A stretch of DNA of 64,000 nt, taken from positions 62,001-126,000 of the forward strand of contig JAPUEK010000001.1 of assembly GCA_027492585.1 (NCBI GenBank). The letters run 5' to 3'. The stretch is from Paracoccaceae bacterium. GTDB lineage: Bacteria > Pseudomonadota > Alphaproteobacteria > Rhodobacterales > Rhodobacteraceae. This document shows, piece after piece, positions 18,892 through 27,944 of this stretch (position 1 is the stretch's first letter; every line of letters starts with the position of its first letter). The position numbers were made by a program, and so were the translations under genes. The notes under the pieces are model-generated. The model ran no database searches. It saw only the letters and a list, made by a program, of their open reading frames with translations, and was not told where the DNA came from.

Positions 18892-18943
18892 TGCCGATCC
18901 CTCGCTTTTCAGATTTGATCAAAGGGCAAAACAGGAGTCCGCC

Positions 18944-20107
18944 ATGCCCGTCCTCAACCGTATCGCCGCTTATGCCGAGGAAATGAAGGGCTGGCGTCGT
19001 CATCTGCACGCCCATCCCGAACTGGCTTTCGATTGCCACGGGACTGCGGCCTGGATCGTGGAGCGCCTGCAGGAGATCGGCGTGGACGAGATCCACCCCG
19101 GCATTGCCAAGACCGGGATCGTGGCGATCATCAACGGCCGGGGCGAGGGGCCGACCATCGGTCTGCGCGCCGATATGGATGCGCTGCCGATCGAGGAGAT
19201 CACCGGGGCGGAATATGCCTCCACCATCCCCGGCAAGATGCACGCCTGCGGCCATGACGGCCATGTGACCATGCTGCTTGGCGCCGCGAAATATCTGGCC
19301 GAGACGCGGAATTTCGCGGGCCGGGTCGCGCTGCTCTTCCAGCCGGCGGAGGAGGATGGCGGCGGCGGTCAGGTCATGGTGCAGGAAGGGGTGATGGACC
19401 GTTTTGCGATCCAGCAGGTCTACGGCATCCACAACGCGCCGAACATTCCCTTCGGCCATTTCCTGACCACCCCCGATGCGCTGATGGCCTCTGTCGATAC
19501 GGCCTTCGTCTACATCACCGGCAAGGGCGGCCATGGCGCTACGCCGCATGAATGTGTGGACCCGGTGGTGGCGGTGGTCGGCATGGTCTCGGCCATCCAG
19601 ACGATCATCCCCCGCAATGTCTATGCGCTTGACGAGGCGGTGGTCTCGGTGACGCAGATCCACACCGGCACGGCCTCCAACATCATCCCGGAGGAGGCGA
19701 TGTTCTGCGCCACCATCCGCTGCTTCAAGCCCGATGTGCGGGCGCTCCTGAAAAAGCGGTTCTTCGAGATCGTGGAGGGTCATGCGGCGGCCTATGGGGT
19801 CAAGGCGCGGATCGACTATGACTGGGGCTATCCCGCGACGATCAACCACCCCGAGAATGCCGCCTTCGCCGCCGAGGTCGCCCGCGAGATTTCCGGCGAG
19901 GCGGCGGTGAACGGCAATTCCGTGCGCGAGATGGGGTCGGAGGATTTCTCCTACATGCTCGAAGCGCGTCCGGGGGCCTATCTCTTCCTCGGCACCGGGC
20001 CGGGGGCGGGGCTGCATCATGCCGCCTATGATTTCAACGACGAGGCGGCGCCGGTGGGCGCGAGCTTCTTTGCAAGGCTGGTGGAGCGGGCGCAGCCCTT
20101 GGGGTGA
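18944..20107 (+). CDS. M20-family amidohydrolase (hippurate hydrolase / N-acyl-amino acid deacylase type)
   Basis: This 387-residue cytoplasmic metallopeptidase relative hydrolyses N-acyl amino acids. The dinuclear metal and catalytic residues are visible in HACGHDGH (about 100-107), EEDGGGG, the GIHNAPN segment and the C-terminal GSEDFSYM. The ATG at 18944 is chosen because AGGAG lies 6 bases upstream (18933-18937), whereas the frame upstream overlaps mazG on the other strand. Substrate is unknown; hippurate, N-acetyl-cysteine or auxin conjugates are substrates of relatives. It is divergent from mazG. Confidence 0.9.
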   Translation: MPVLNRIAAYAEEMKGWRRHLHAHPELAFDCHGTAAWIVERLQEIGVDEIHPGIAKTGIVAIINGRGEGPTIGLRADMDALPIEEITGAEYASTIPGKMHACGHDGHVTMLLGAAKYLAETRNFAGRVALLFQPAEEDGGGGQVMVQEGVMDRFAIQQVYGIHNAPNIPFGHFLTTPDALMASVDTAFVYITGKGGHGATPHECVDPVVAVVGMVSAIQTIIPRNVYALDEAVVSVTQIHTGTASNIIPEEAMFCATIRCFKPDVRALLKKRFFEIVEGHAAAYGVKARIDYDWGYPATINHPENAAFAAEVAREISGEAAVNGNSVREMGSEDFSYMLEARPGAYLFLGTGPGAGLHHAAYDFNDEAAPVGASFFARLVERAQPLG

Positions 20108-20645
20108 GGTTCCCGGGGGGGCTGGGGTTACACCCCCTCCCTCTCCTCCGCACGGGGGCAGGCGCCTTTGTCGTATTACTTGCTCCATTGGAAGACCGGG
20201 GCTCCCGAACCCTCCCTCGGGCGGATCAGAAAACGCATCGCGTTTTCCCGCCCGTTTGGGGCAGCCGGATCGGGGCCGCCCGACCCACGCGACCGGAAAG
20301 GCCGGCTCCCGCCCCGGTGGGGGCGAAGCCCCCGCCCTCCGGGGGGCGGGGGCTGGCCGGCGGCCTTTGGGGCCACCGGCGGAAGGCAGACGCCGTGCCG
20401 CATGGCAGGGGCGATGGCCCCCGCCAATGACGCCTCGTCAGGGCGGGAGCCAACCAAATCCGCTGGGAACATCAGGGCGACCCTGACGGCTTTGCCCCTC
20501 GACAGACCAAGGGCGCTTCCCTCCCCCTTCGTGGGCTGCGCCGGAGCGGGCCGCAAAGCCCCCATCACATCTCCTCGCCCCGCCCCCAATCCCCTTGCCA
20601 GAGCCGCCGCGCCGCGCCACCCTCGCGCCAGCATGGGAGATTGAT
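20108..20645. other. Gene-free spacer after the amidohydrolase
   Basis: About 540 bp contain no recognisable gene. The frames present are low-complexity Pro/Arg/Gly translations. A small hairpin (AAAACGC-ATC-GCGTTTT, 20230-20246) may terminate the amidohydrolase transcript. GC-rich palindromic patches occur near 20110-20140, including GGGG-TTACA-CCCC. I see no promoter that can be assigned with confidence. Confidence 0.55.
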
Positions 20646-21044
20646 ATGCGCCTCACCCTTCTTTTCTGTCTTTTCGCCAGCCCCGCCCTCGCCGATGATT
20701 TCATTTCCTTCCACTCCCCCTCCGGCAACATCCAATGCGCCATGTTCACCGGCGATTATGCCGGGGTGCGCTGCGACATGTCGGAGCTGACCCAAAGCTA
20801 CGCGAAGCCCCCTGCCGACTGCGAATTCGACTGGGGATCGAGCTTTGCCGTCGACACCACGGGCAAGGGTTATCTCGCCTGCGTGTCGGATGCGGTCGCC
20901 AACGACGACGGGATGGAACTCGGCTATGGCCGCTCCGTCACTCTGGGCGATTTCACCTGCACCTCCGAGAAGAGCGGCATGACCTGCCGCAACGCCGAAG
21001 GCCATGGGTTCAGCCTTTCCAAGGCGAAGCAGAAGGTCTTTTGA
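20646..21044 (+). CDS. Small secreted protein, probably DUF6636 type
   Basis: This 132-residue protein has a signal peptide (RLTLLFCLFASPALA, cleavage before DDF). The mature domain of about 115 residues begins FHSPSGNIQCAMF and contains six cysteines (in NIQCAM, VRCDMS, DCEFD, ACVSD, FTCTS and MTCRN), consistent with three disulfides in the periplasm. The SPSGNI.C pattern matches the small exported family I recall as DUF6636, whose function is unknown. It starts at the ATG at 20646. The gene is monocistronic, 69 bp before the aminotransferase. Confidence 0.72.
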   Translation: MRLTLLFCLFASPALADDFISFHSPSGNIQCAMFTGDYAGVRCDMSELTQSYAKPPADCEFDWGSSFAVDTTGKGYLACVSDAVANDDGMELGYGRSVTLGDFTCTSEKSGMTCRNAEGHGFSLSKAKQKVF

Positions 21045-21113
21045 TCAAATTCCTCTGGCCTTTGCCGGCCTATCCGCTATGGTCGGCTCCAGCCTATTGA
21101 CTGGAGATTCAAA

Positions 21114-22523
21114 ATGACGGCCTCCGCCCCCCATCCCGCAACCCTCCGCAATGAAGACCTGTGGGAGATGGACCGCGCCCATGCGCTCCACCCCTGGACG
21201 AACTTCGGACCCTTCGAGGAAAAGGGCGCGCTCGTCATCACCCAGGGGGAGGGGTGCCATCTCTGGGATGCTGCGGGACGCAGGTATTTCGATGCGGTCG
21301 GCGGGCTCTGGTGTACCAATATCGGCCTCGGTCGCCGGGAAATGGCGGATGCCATCGCCGATCAGGCGATGAAACTCGCCTTCTCCAACACCTTCGTCGA
21401 CATGACCAACGACCCCGCCGCACGGCTTGCGGCCAAGCTGGCCGAACTCGCGCCCGGCGATCTGACCCGCGTGCATTTCACCACCGGCGGCTCCACCGCA
21501 GTCGATACGGCGGTGCGGATGGTCGGCTATTACCACCATGCCCGCGGCAATCCGCTGAAAACCGGGATCGTGGCGCGCGACCATTCCTATCACGGCTCCA
21601 CCTACCTGACCCAATCGGTCGGCAAGCGTCCCGGCGACCGGGTGGAGGAGTTCCGCTACAAGACCGAGGGTATCCATCACCTCTCCTGCCCGAACCCCTA
21701 CCGCCGCCCGGACTGGATGAGCGAGGCGCAGTTCTGCGACCATCTCGTCGCGGAATTCGAGGCGCTGATCGCCCGTGTCGGGGCGGATCATATCGGCGGC
21801 TTCATCGCCGAGCCGATCCAGGCCTCGGGCGGCATCATCATCCCGCCCGAAGGCTACCTGCGCCGCATGTGGGAGATCTGTCAGCGCCATGACATCCTCT
21901 TCATCGCCGACGAGGTGGTGACGGCCTTCGGGCGCCTCGGCCACTGGTTCGCCAGCCTTGCCGAATTCGGCGTGCAGCCCGACATGATCTGCACCGCCAA
22001 GGGCCTGACCTCCGGCTATGTGCCGCTGGGTGCGGTGATCTTTTCCGCCCGCATCTGGGATGCGATGGCGGAGGGCGGGCAGCGCTGGTTCACCTCGGGC
22101 CTGACCTATTCGGGCCATCCGGTGTCCTGCGCGGCGGCGCTGAAGAACATCGAGATCATGGAGCGCGAGGATCTTCTGGCCCATGCCAGCCGGATCGGCA
22201 GCTACTTCCAGTCGCGCCTGAAGGGGCTGGAGGCGCTGCCGCTCGTCGGCAATGTCCGCGGCCGCGGCCTGATGCTCTGCGTCGAGAATGTCGCCGACAA
22301 GGCCGCGAAGACCCTGCTGCCGGACGAGGCCAACGAGAGCAAGCGCATCTCGGATGTGGCGGAGGAACTGGGGCTGATCGTGCGGCCGATCGGACATCTG
22401 AACGTCATGTCGCCGCCGCTGATCCTGACCGAAGGCGATGTGGATTTCATCGCGGTGACTTTGGAACAGGCGATTGTGCGCGTGACGGATGATCTTGTCC
22501 GCGAAGGTTACCGGATCGGCTGA
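21114..22523 (+). CDS. Class III (omega) aminotransferase
   Basis: This 469-residue PLP enzyme belongs to the omega-amino acid/amine:pyruvate group. The cofactor residues are seen: Asp266 in IADEVVTAFGR and the Schiff-base Lys296 in CTAKGLTSGYVPLGAV. The N-terminal HPWTNFGPF and FDAVGGLWCTNIG are typical of enzymes acting on putrescine, beta-alanine, taurine or other omega-amines. An agmatinase-like gene lies about 1.3 kb downstream on the same strand, so putrescine:pyruvate transamination is a reasonable guess. The 69-bp gap upstream should hold the promoter. Confidence 0.88.
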   Translation: MTASAPHPATLRNEDLWEMDRAHALHPWTNFGPFEEKGALVITQGEGCHLWDAAGRRYFDAVGGLWCTNIGLGRREMADAIADQAMKLAFSNTFVDMTNDPAARLAAKLAELAPGDLTRVHFTTGGSTAVDTAVRMVGYYHHARGNPLKTGIVARDHSYHGSTYLTQSVGKRPGDRVEEFRYKTEGIHHLSCPNPYRRPDWMSEAQFCDHLVAEFEALIARVGADHIGGFIAEPIQASGGIIIPPEGYLRRMWEICQRHDILFIADEVVTAFGRLGHWFASLAEFGVQPDMICTAKGLTSGYVPLGAVIFSARIWDAMAEGGQRWFTSGLTYSGHPVSCAAALKNIEIMEREDLLAHASRIGSYFQSRLKGLEALPLVGNVRGRGLMLCVENVADKAAKTLLPDEANESKRISDVAEELGLIVRPIGHLNVMSPPLILTEGDVDFIAVTLEQAIVRVTDDLVREGYRIG

Positions 22524-22580
22524 CGCCGCCCTTGCCATCGGGGCCGGGAGCGGCCTTGATGGCGAAAAGGGGGGGGGACG

Positions 22581-23675
22581 ATGAAGCTTTTCCAGTGCCA
22601 GAGTTGCGGGCAGGTCCTGCATTTCGAGAACACCGCCTGCCTGCGCTGCGGGCGCACCGTGGGCTATCTGCCAGAGGCGGACCGGATGGTGGCGGTGGAG
22701 CCTGCCGGGACCGATTGGCAGGTGGCGGGGGAGGCGGCGCAGGGCCGCTTCTGCCGCAACTGGGAGCTTTCGGCCTGCAACTGGCTCCTGCCCGCAGGGG
22801 AGCCGGGGGAGTATTGCGCCGCCTGCCGCCACAACAGCCTGATCCCCGACCTCTCGGCGCCCGAGAACCATGCCCGCTGGCAGAAGATCGAGGCGGCCAA
22901 GCGCCGGTTGCTTTACAGCCTGCGCCATCTCGGCCTGCCCCTTCCGGAACCGGGCAGCGGGGCGGCCGAGCCATTGGTCTTCGACTTTCTCGCCGATCAG
23001 CCCGGCGGCGGGCCGGCGGTGATGACCGGCCATGCCGGCGGGGTGGTCACCCTCGCCCTGACCGAGGCCGATGACGCGCAGCGCGAAAGCCGCCGCACCG
23101 GGCTTGGCGAGCCGTATCGCACGCTTCTGGGGCATTTCCGCCATGAGATCGGCCATTTCTACTGGGACGTGCTGGTGCGCGACGGCGGGCAGGTGGACGC
23201 CTTCCGGGCGCTTTTCGGCGATGAGAGTGCCGATTACGCCGCCGCCCTCGACCGTCATTACCGGGAGGGCGCCCCGGCAGGCTGGCAGGACAGCCATGTC
23301 TCCGCCTATGCGACCATGCACCCCTGGGAGGATTGGGCCGAGACCTGGGCGCATTACCTGCACATGACCGATACGCTGGAAACCGCGGCGGCGCTTGGAA
23401 TGGTGGTCGATCCGGAGCGCAGCGGGCAGGGGGAGTTGCTGGCCCTGCCGCTGAAAGGCCCGGTGCCGGAGGCGCCGATGGAGGCGCTGCTGGCGGCCTG
23501 GCTGCCGCTGACGGTCGCGCTCAACACGCTCAACCGGGCCATGGGGCAGCAGGACCTTTACCCCTTCACGCTGGCCGGGCCGGTGCAGGCCAAGCTCGGC
23601 TTCATCCATGACCTGATCCGGGGACGGCGGGGGCTGGGGGCGGAGCCTCCGGCGGGGATATTTGAGCCAGTATGA
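22581..23675 (+). CDS. Zinc-ribbon putative metallopeptidase
   Basis: This 364-residue protein opens with a zinc ribbon (CQSCG...CLRCG) and later has a second Cys cluster (CAACRHN). A metalloprotease-like HEIGHFYW (HExxH) lies near residue 190, followed by a distal segment HPWEDWAETWAHYLH that may give the third ligand. This matches the family of putative zinc-binding metallopeptidases with an N-terminal ribbon; activity is not established. The last residues, [11 protein letters not shown], and the stop codon are encoded by a copy of the dispersed repeat (23645-23680), so the C-terminal tail was probably acquired from the repeat. Confidence 0.85.
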   Translation: MKLFQCQSCGQVLHFENTACLRCGRTVGYLPEADRMVAVEPAGTDWQVAGEAAQGRFCRNWELSACNWLLPAGEPGEYCAACRHNSLIPDLSAPENHARWQKIEAAKRRLLYSLRHLGLPLPEPGSGAAEPLVFDFLADQPGGGPAVMTGHAGGVVTLALTEADDAQRESRRTGLGEPYRTLLGHFRHEIGHFYWDVLVRDGGQVDAFRALFGDESADYAAALDRHYREGAPAGWQDSHVSAYATMHPWEDWAETWAHYLHMTDTLETAAALGMVVDPERSGQGELLALPLKGPVPEAPMEALLAAWLPLTVALNTLNRAMGQQDLYPFTLAGPVQAKLGFIHDLIRGRRGLGAEPPAGIFEPV

Positions 23676-23680
23676 AAGGG
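23645..23680 (+). repeat. Dispersed 36-bp repeat, copy A, overlapping the metallopeptidase 3' end
   Basis: The element consists of GCCTCCGGCGGGG, then GATATTTGAGCC, then AGTATGAAAGGG. It is identical over 36 of 36 bases to the copies at 29818-29853 and 49235-49270, which lie on the other strand. The stop codon TGA of the metallopeptidase gene lies within the tail. Confidence 0.92.
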
Positions 23681-23708
23681 CCGAAGCCTGGGCCTTTGGC
23701 AGGCCGGG

Positions 23709-23744
23709 GCCTCCGGCGGGGATATTTGGGGCAAGATGAAAGGG
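23709..23744 (+). repeat. Dispersed 36-bp repeat, copy B
   Basis: The same GC block and GATATTT are followed by GGGGCAAGATGAAAGGG. It is a direct repeat of copy A, 28 bp downstream, and lies between the metallopeptidase and the agmatinase-like gene. Confidence 0.9.
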
Positions 23745-23853
23745 GGCGGAGTTGACAGGGCGGCGCGGCTCTGGTTCCGTTTCCGTACCGGATCAGCGGC
23801 GTCTCCGGGCCATTGCGGCGAAGGATAGCGCGATTTTTCCCGATGAGTGTGCC

Positions 23854-24819
23854 ATGGCCCTCGAAGATGCCAAATCCGAAGTCGATACCGCTTTCACCCG
23901 CAAAGGGCTGCGAGGCTATGCTTTCGAGAACGCCTTCGGCGGCGCCACCAGCTTTCTGCGCCGGACCTACACCAAGGATCTGACCGGGGTGGATCTGGCC
24001 ATCACCGGCGTTCCCTTCGATCAGGCGGTGACGCACCGCACCGGCACCCGTTTCGGGCCGCGCGCGATCCGCGAGGCGTCGAGCCTTCAGCCCTATGATC
24101 CGCCCTATGGCTGGCCGACCAATCCGCTGGAGGAGATGGCGGTGATCGACTATGGCGATCTCGCGTTCGATTACGCCAAGGTCTCGGACTTTCCGGCGGC
24201 GCTGACCGCCCATATCCGCACCATCCTTGCGGCCGGGGCGGGGACCATCACGCTCGGCGGCGATCATTACATCACCTTCCCGATCCTGAAGGCCTATGCC
24301 GAGAAGTTCGGCCCGCTGGGCGTCATCCATTTCGATGCCCATTCGGACCTCTGGCCCGACGACGACCTGAGCCGGATCGACCATGGCACCATGCTTTACA
24401 AGGCGGTGAAGACCGGGCTCGTCGATCCCGGACGCTCGGTCCAGATCGGCATCCGCACCACGACGGAAGATTATCTCGGCGTTCATGTCATCGACGCGCG
24501 CGAGGTGCATGAGAAGGGCGTGGCGGCGGCGGTTGCGAAGGCGAAGGACATCGTGGGCGACGATCCCTGCTATGTGACCTTCGACATCGACTGTCTCGAC
24601 CCCTCGGCGGCGCCCGGCACCGGCACGCCGGTCTGGGGGGGACTTCACGCCTGGCAGGCGGCGGCGGCCCTGCGCGATCTGGCCGGGATCAACATGGTCG
24701 GCGGCGATATCGTCGAGGTCTCGCCGCCCTATGACACCACCGGGGCCACGGCCATTGCCGGGGCGCATGTCGCCTATGAGCTGATCTGCCTTTACCACTG
24801 GGCGAAAACGCAGCGCTGA
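23854..24819 (+). CDS. speB: Agmatinase-type ureohydrolase
   Basis: This 321-residue Mn2+ enzyme is probably agmatine to putrescine plus urea. The three ureohydrolase signatures are intact: LGGDHYITFP, HFDAHSDLW and FDIDCLDPSAAPGTGTP. It starts at the ATG at 23854 (MALEDAKSE). The ribosome site is weak, and the frame extends 34 codons upstream through sequence without family likeness. Guanidinobutyrase or another guanidino-acid hydrolase remains possible. With the omega-aminotransferase upstream it may feed polyamine metabolism. A stem-loop follows the stop. Confidence 0.87.
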   Translation: MALEDAKSEVDTAFTRKGLRGYAFENAFGGATSFLRRTYTKDLTGVDLAITGVPFDQAVTHRTGTRFGPRAIREASSLQPYDPPYGWPTNPLEEMAVIDYGDLAFDYAKVSDFPAALTAHIRTILAAGAGTITLGGDHYITFPILKAYAEKFGPLGVIHFDAHSDLWPDDDLSRIDHGTMLYKAVKTGLVDPGRSVQIGIRTTTEDYLGVHVIDAREVHEKGVAAAVAKAKDIVGDDPCYVTFDIDCLDPSAAPGTGTPVWGGLHAWQAAAALRDLAGINMVGGDIVEVSPPYDTTGATAIAGAHVAYELICLYHWAKTQR

Positions 24820-24828
24820 GCCGCCATT

Positions 24829-24855
24829 GCCCCCGCTGCGCCCTGCGGCGGGGGC
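24829..24855 (+). terminator. GC-rich hairpin after speB
   Basis: Arms GCCCCCGC (24829-24836) and GCGGGGGC (24848-24855) enclose an 11-base loop, 9 bp after the stop. No T-run follows, so the termination strength is uncertain. Confidence 0.6.
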
Positions 24856-25164
24856 CTGCCCTAGCCTGACCCAAGCCTGACACAGAACGTGATCGGCGCC
24901 TCCCGTTCCGAAACTGCCCGGATTTTCGGCTGAAAACCGCAGTTTGCGCCGATTTGTCGCAGGCGTCTGTCTGAAAAGCCGCCGGCTTGCCGATCCCCAC
25001 CCGAAGGGGTGGCGGATCTTCGCTCACGAATATTTCAGTTTGTTGATCTTTCCTGCGGACTGGGGAATGTCCGCCGGGCCGCCCCGGTTCCCTTGGCCTT
25101 GCCATGGCAAAGCGGGCAGGGGCGGCAAAAAAGACGCAAACAAGAAACGACCCGGGACATCGGC
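24856..25164. other. Leader region of the CHAP-like gene
   Basis: About 310 bp contain no gene. It holds several hairpins, including CCACCC-GAAG-GGGTGG near 25000, GCGGAC...GTCCGC near 25055-25075, and a TTGCCATGGCAA palindrome near 25100. It has a lower GC part around 25020-25050. A structured 5' leader or promoter is likely, but no element can be named. Confidence 0.4.
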
Positions 25165-25740
25165 ATGGCTCTTTCCTTCCGCAGGCTCTCCGCCTGGACA
25201 CGCATGACGGCTGCCTTTGCCGCTGTGGCATTCTGCACCGCCTGCGCGGGAACCTCTCCGGAGATCACGCGGCTCTCCTCCGATCCGGACATGATCGCGC
25301 CGGGCCTCAACCCGCATTTCGTCGCCGAAGCGGTGAGCAATGCCAAGGCCAAGCGCGCCAAGGGCCAGAAGGTCTGGTGCGTTCCCTTTGCCCGCGACGC
25401 GAGCGGGGTCGAGATCAAGGGCAATGCCGGAACCTGGTGGGATCAGGCCAAGGGCAAGTTCGCCCGTGGCAACGAGCCGGTTCTCGGCTCCGTCATGGCG
25501 TTCAGCGCGACCCGGAAACTGCCCAAGGGTCATGTCGCCGTGGTCTCCAGCATCGTGTCGGACCGCGAGATCCTGATCGACCATGCCAACTGGAAGCCGA
25601 GCCAGATCTCGCTCGGCATGACGGTGATCGACGTGTCGGCCAAGAACGACTGGTCGGTGGTGAAGGTGGAAAGCCAGCCCGGCACCCTTGGCCGCGCCTA
25701 TCCGGTGGATGGCTTCATCTGGCTGGCTTCGGCGCGCTGA
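25165..25740 (+). CDS. Exported CHAP-like (amidase/peptidase fold) protein
   Basis: This 191-residue protein has an N-terminal membrane or signal segment (MTAAFAAVAFCTACAG), possibly a lipoprotein signal, although the lipobox is not canonical. The body resembles a CHAP domain. WCVPFARDASGVEIKGNAGTWWDQA would supply the Cys nucleophile, GSVMAFSATRKLPKGHVAVVSSI the catalytic His, and ILIDHANW the third residue. CHAP proteins cut peptidoglycan cross-bridges or act as structural wall proteins. It is a single gene upstream of prfA. The start at 25165 is the first ATG before the hydrophobic segment. Confidence 0.78.
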   Translation: MALSFRRLSAWTRMTAAFAAVAFCTACAGTSPEITRLSSDPDMIAPGLNPHFVAEAVSNAKAKRAKGQKVWCVPFARDASGVEIKGNAGTWWDQAKGKFARGNEPVLGSVMAFSATRKLPKGHVAVVSSIVSDREILIDHANWKPSQISLGMTVIDVSAKNDWSVVKVESQPGTLGRAYPVDGFIWLASAR

Positions 25741-25782
25741 CGCCCCCTTGACCAAAGCCGCGCGGAGCGCCAAACCGCGCGC

Positions 25783-26838
25783 ATGGTTCCCTTGGACAAA
25801 CTCGCCCAGATCACCCAGCGTTTCGAGTTCCTCGAAGCGCGGCTGAACGCCGGCGCCAGCCCCGCCGAAATCGCCCAGCTTTCCCGCGAATATTCCGACC
25901 TGAAGCCGGTCGCCGAGGAGATCGCCGCCTATCGCCGCGCGCTCGACGATCTTGCCGAGGCGGAGGCGATGCTCTCCGATCCCGAGATGAAGGCGCTTGC
26001 CGAGGAGGAGATCCCCCGTCTGCGCGCCCGCATCCCGGAAATGGAGAGCCGCCTGCGGGTGGCGCTTCTGCCGAAGGATGCCGCCGATGCCCGGCCCGCG
26101 ATCCTCGAAATCCGGCCCGGCACCGGGGGCGACGAGGCGGCCCTTTTCGCCGCCGATCTTCTGCGGATGTATCAGCGTTACGCCGAAGCGCAGGGCTGGA
26201 GCTTCGAGATCCTCGAACAGCAGGACAGCGATCTTGGCGGCATCAAGGAGGTCTCGGCCCATATCGCGGGCGAAGGGGTCTTCTCGAAGCTGAAGTTCGA
26301 ATCCGGCGTCCACCGGGTGCAGCGCGTGCCGGAGACCGAGGCGCAGGGCCGCATCCATACCTCTGCCGCGACCGTGGCGGTGCTGCCAGAGGCGGAGGAG
26401 GTCGATCTGGTGATCCCGGCCTCCGACATCCGCATCGACACGATGCGCGCGTCGGGGGCGGGGGGGCAGCACGTCAACACCACCGATTCCGCCGTGCGGA
26501 TCACCCACCTGCCGACCGGGATCATCGTGACCTCCGCGCAGAAATCCCAGCACCGGAACCGCGAGATGGCGATGCAGGTGCTGCGCGCGCGGCTTTACGA
26601 TCTGGAACGGGCGCGGGTGGATGGAGAGCGGGCCGCGGACCGCAAGGCGCAGGTCGGCTCCGGCGACCGCTCCGAGCGCATCCGCACCTACAACTTCCCG
26701 CAGGGGCGCATGACCGATCACCGCATCAACCTGACGCTTTACGCGCTCGACCGGATCATGGCGGGCGATCTGGGCGAGGTGGTGCAGGCGCTCGTCGCCC
26801 ATGATCAGGCCGGGAAGCTGGCCGAGATGGAGCAATGA
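25783..26838 (+). CDS. prfA: Peptide chain release factor 1
   Basis: This 351-residue factor recognises UAA and UAG stops. The GGQ motif that triggers hydrolysis is present as [14 protein letters not shown], and PxT-type codon recognition lies in [14 protein letters not shown]. The GGQ glutamine is the methylation target of PrmC, encoded by the next gene, whose ATG overlaps the prfA stop by 4 bases (ATGA). Length and order are normal. Confidence 0.97.
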   Translation: MVPLDKLAQITQRFEFLEARLNAGASPAEIAQLSREYSDLKPVAEEIAAYRRALDDLAEAEAMLSDPEMKALAEEEIPRLRARIPEMESRLRVALLPKDAADARPAILEIRPGTGGDEAALFAADLLRMYQRYAEAQGWSFEILEQQDSDLGGIKEVSAHIAGEGVFSKLKFESGVHRVQRVPETEAQGRIHTSAATVAVLPEAEEVDLVIPASDIRIDTMRASGAGGQHVNTTDSAVRITHLPTGIIVTSAQKSQHRNREMAMQVLRARLYDLERARVDGERAADRKAQVGSGDRSERIRTYNFPQGRMTDHRINLTLYALDRIMAGDLGEVVQALVAHDQAGKLAEMEQ

Positions 26839-27728
26839 GCGGTCCCGCGCCCCACGTTCCGGCCGGGGAGGGAGGCAGGGGCGAAGGCGGTCCGGTGACC
26901 GGAAATGAGGCCCTGCGTGCCGCTCTTCCCGCCCTGCGCGCCGCCGGGGTGGAGGAACCCGCCCGCGATGCCCGCCATCTGCTCGCCCATGCCCTTGGCC
27001 TGCCGCTCGACCGGCTGACGCTGCATCTTGCGGACCCGCTGAGCGTGGCGCAGCAGCAGGCCTTCACCACGGCAATCGCCGCCCGCGCCAGACGCCGGCC
27101 CGTCGCCCAGATCACCGGCCAGCGGCTGTTCTGGGGGCGCAGCTTCCGGGTGACGCCCGACACGCTCGATCCGCGCCCGGACACCGAGGTGCTGATCGAA
27201 GCCGCCCTTGCCGCGCCCTTTGACCGGGTGCTGGACATCGGCACCGGCACCGGCTGCATCCTGCTGACGCTTCTTGCCGAGCGCCCGGAGGCGCAGGGCC
27301 TCGGTACCGACATTTCCCCCGCCGCCCTTGCGGTGGCCGAGGGCAATGCGAAGACCCTTGACCTGACCGCCCGCGCGGCCTTCCAGCAGGCAAACTGGCT
27401 GGACGGTGTTCAGGGACGCTACGATCTCATCGTCTCGAACCCGCCCTATATCGCGCAGGACGAAATGGCGGGTCTCGCCGCCGAAGTCCGCGATCACGAA
27501 CCGCATCTGGCGCTGACCGACGGCGCGGACGGGCTGACCGCCTATCGCGCCCTTGTCCGCGCGGCGCCCGCGGCCCTTCTGCCGGGCGGGCGGCTGATCT
27601 TCGAGATCGGGCCGACGCAGGGGCAGGCGGTGGCAGGTCTCCTCGCCATGGCGCAGATGACCGACATCCGCGTCCTGCCCGACATGGATGGCCGCGACCG
27701 CGTGGTCATTGCGACCGCCCCCGGCTGA
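26835..27728 (+). CDS. prmC: Release factor glutamine methyltransferase
   Basis: This 297-residue SAM-dependent enzyme methylates the GGQ glutamine of RF1 and RF2. It has the helical N-terminal domain, the SAM-binding [17 protein letters not shown], and the NPPY catalytic motif as [11 protein letters not shown]. It starts at the ATG that overlaps the prfA stop. A glycine-rich stretch ([12 protein letters not shown]) near the N-terminus is longer than in E. coli, so translation might begin a little later, although the overlap supports this start. Confidence 0.95.
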   Translation: MSGPAPHVPAGEGGRGEGGPVTGNEALRAALPALRAAGVEEPARDARHLLAHALGLPLDRLTLHLADPLSVAQQQAFTTAIAARARRRPVAQITGQRLFWGRSFRVTPDTLDPRPDTEVLIEAALAAPFDRVLDIGTGTGCILLTLLAERPEAQGLGTDISPAALAVAEGNAKTLDLTARAAFQQANWLDGVQGRYDLIVSNPPYIAQDEMAGLAAEVRDHEPHLALTDGADGLTAYRALVRAAPAALLPGGRLIFEIGPTQGQAVAGLLAMAQMTDIRVLPDMDGRDRVVIATAPG

Positions 27729-27944
27729 GGCGAAGCGTCGCTGCGACCGCGATATTCCGGCCCTTTCCCCGGAAATCCCCAGAAATCCCTTGTCAGCCCG
27801 TCCCGGCTGTGATTAACCCGAAAAGCGCGTGGGGCAGGGCCTTAGCCCCCCCGCCTGCACCAAGCCATTCACCGCTCGCTTTTCATTCCGCGCCACAGGC
27901 GCAAGCAGCAGGTCAAAGCCAGTATATCTGGATCAAAGGACAAG

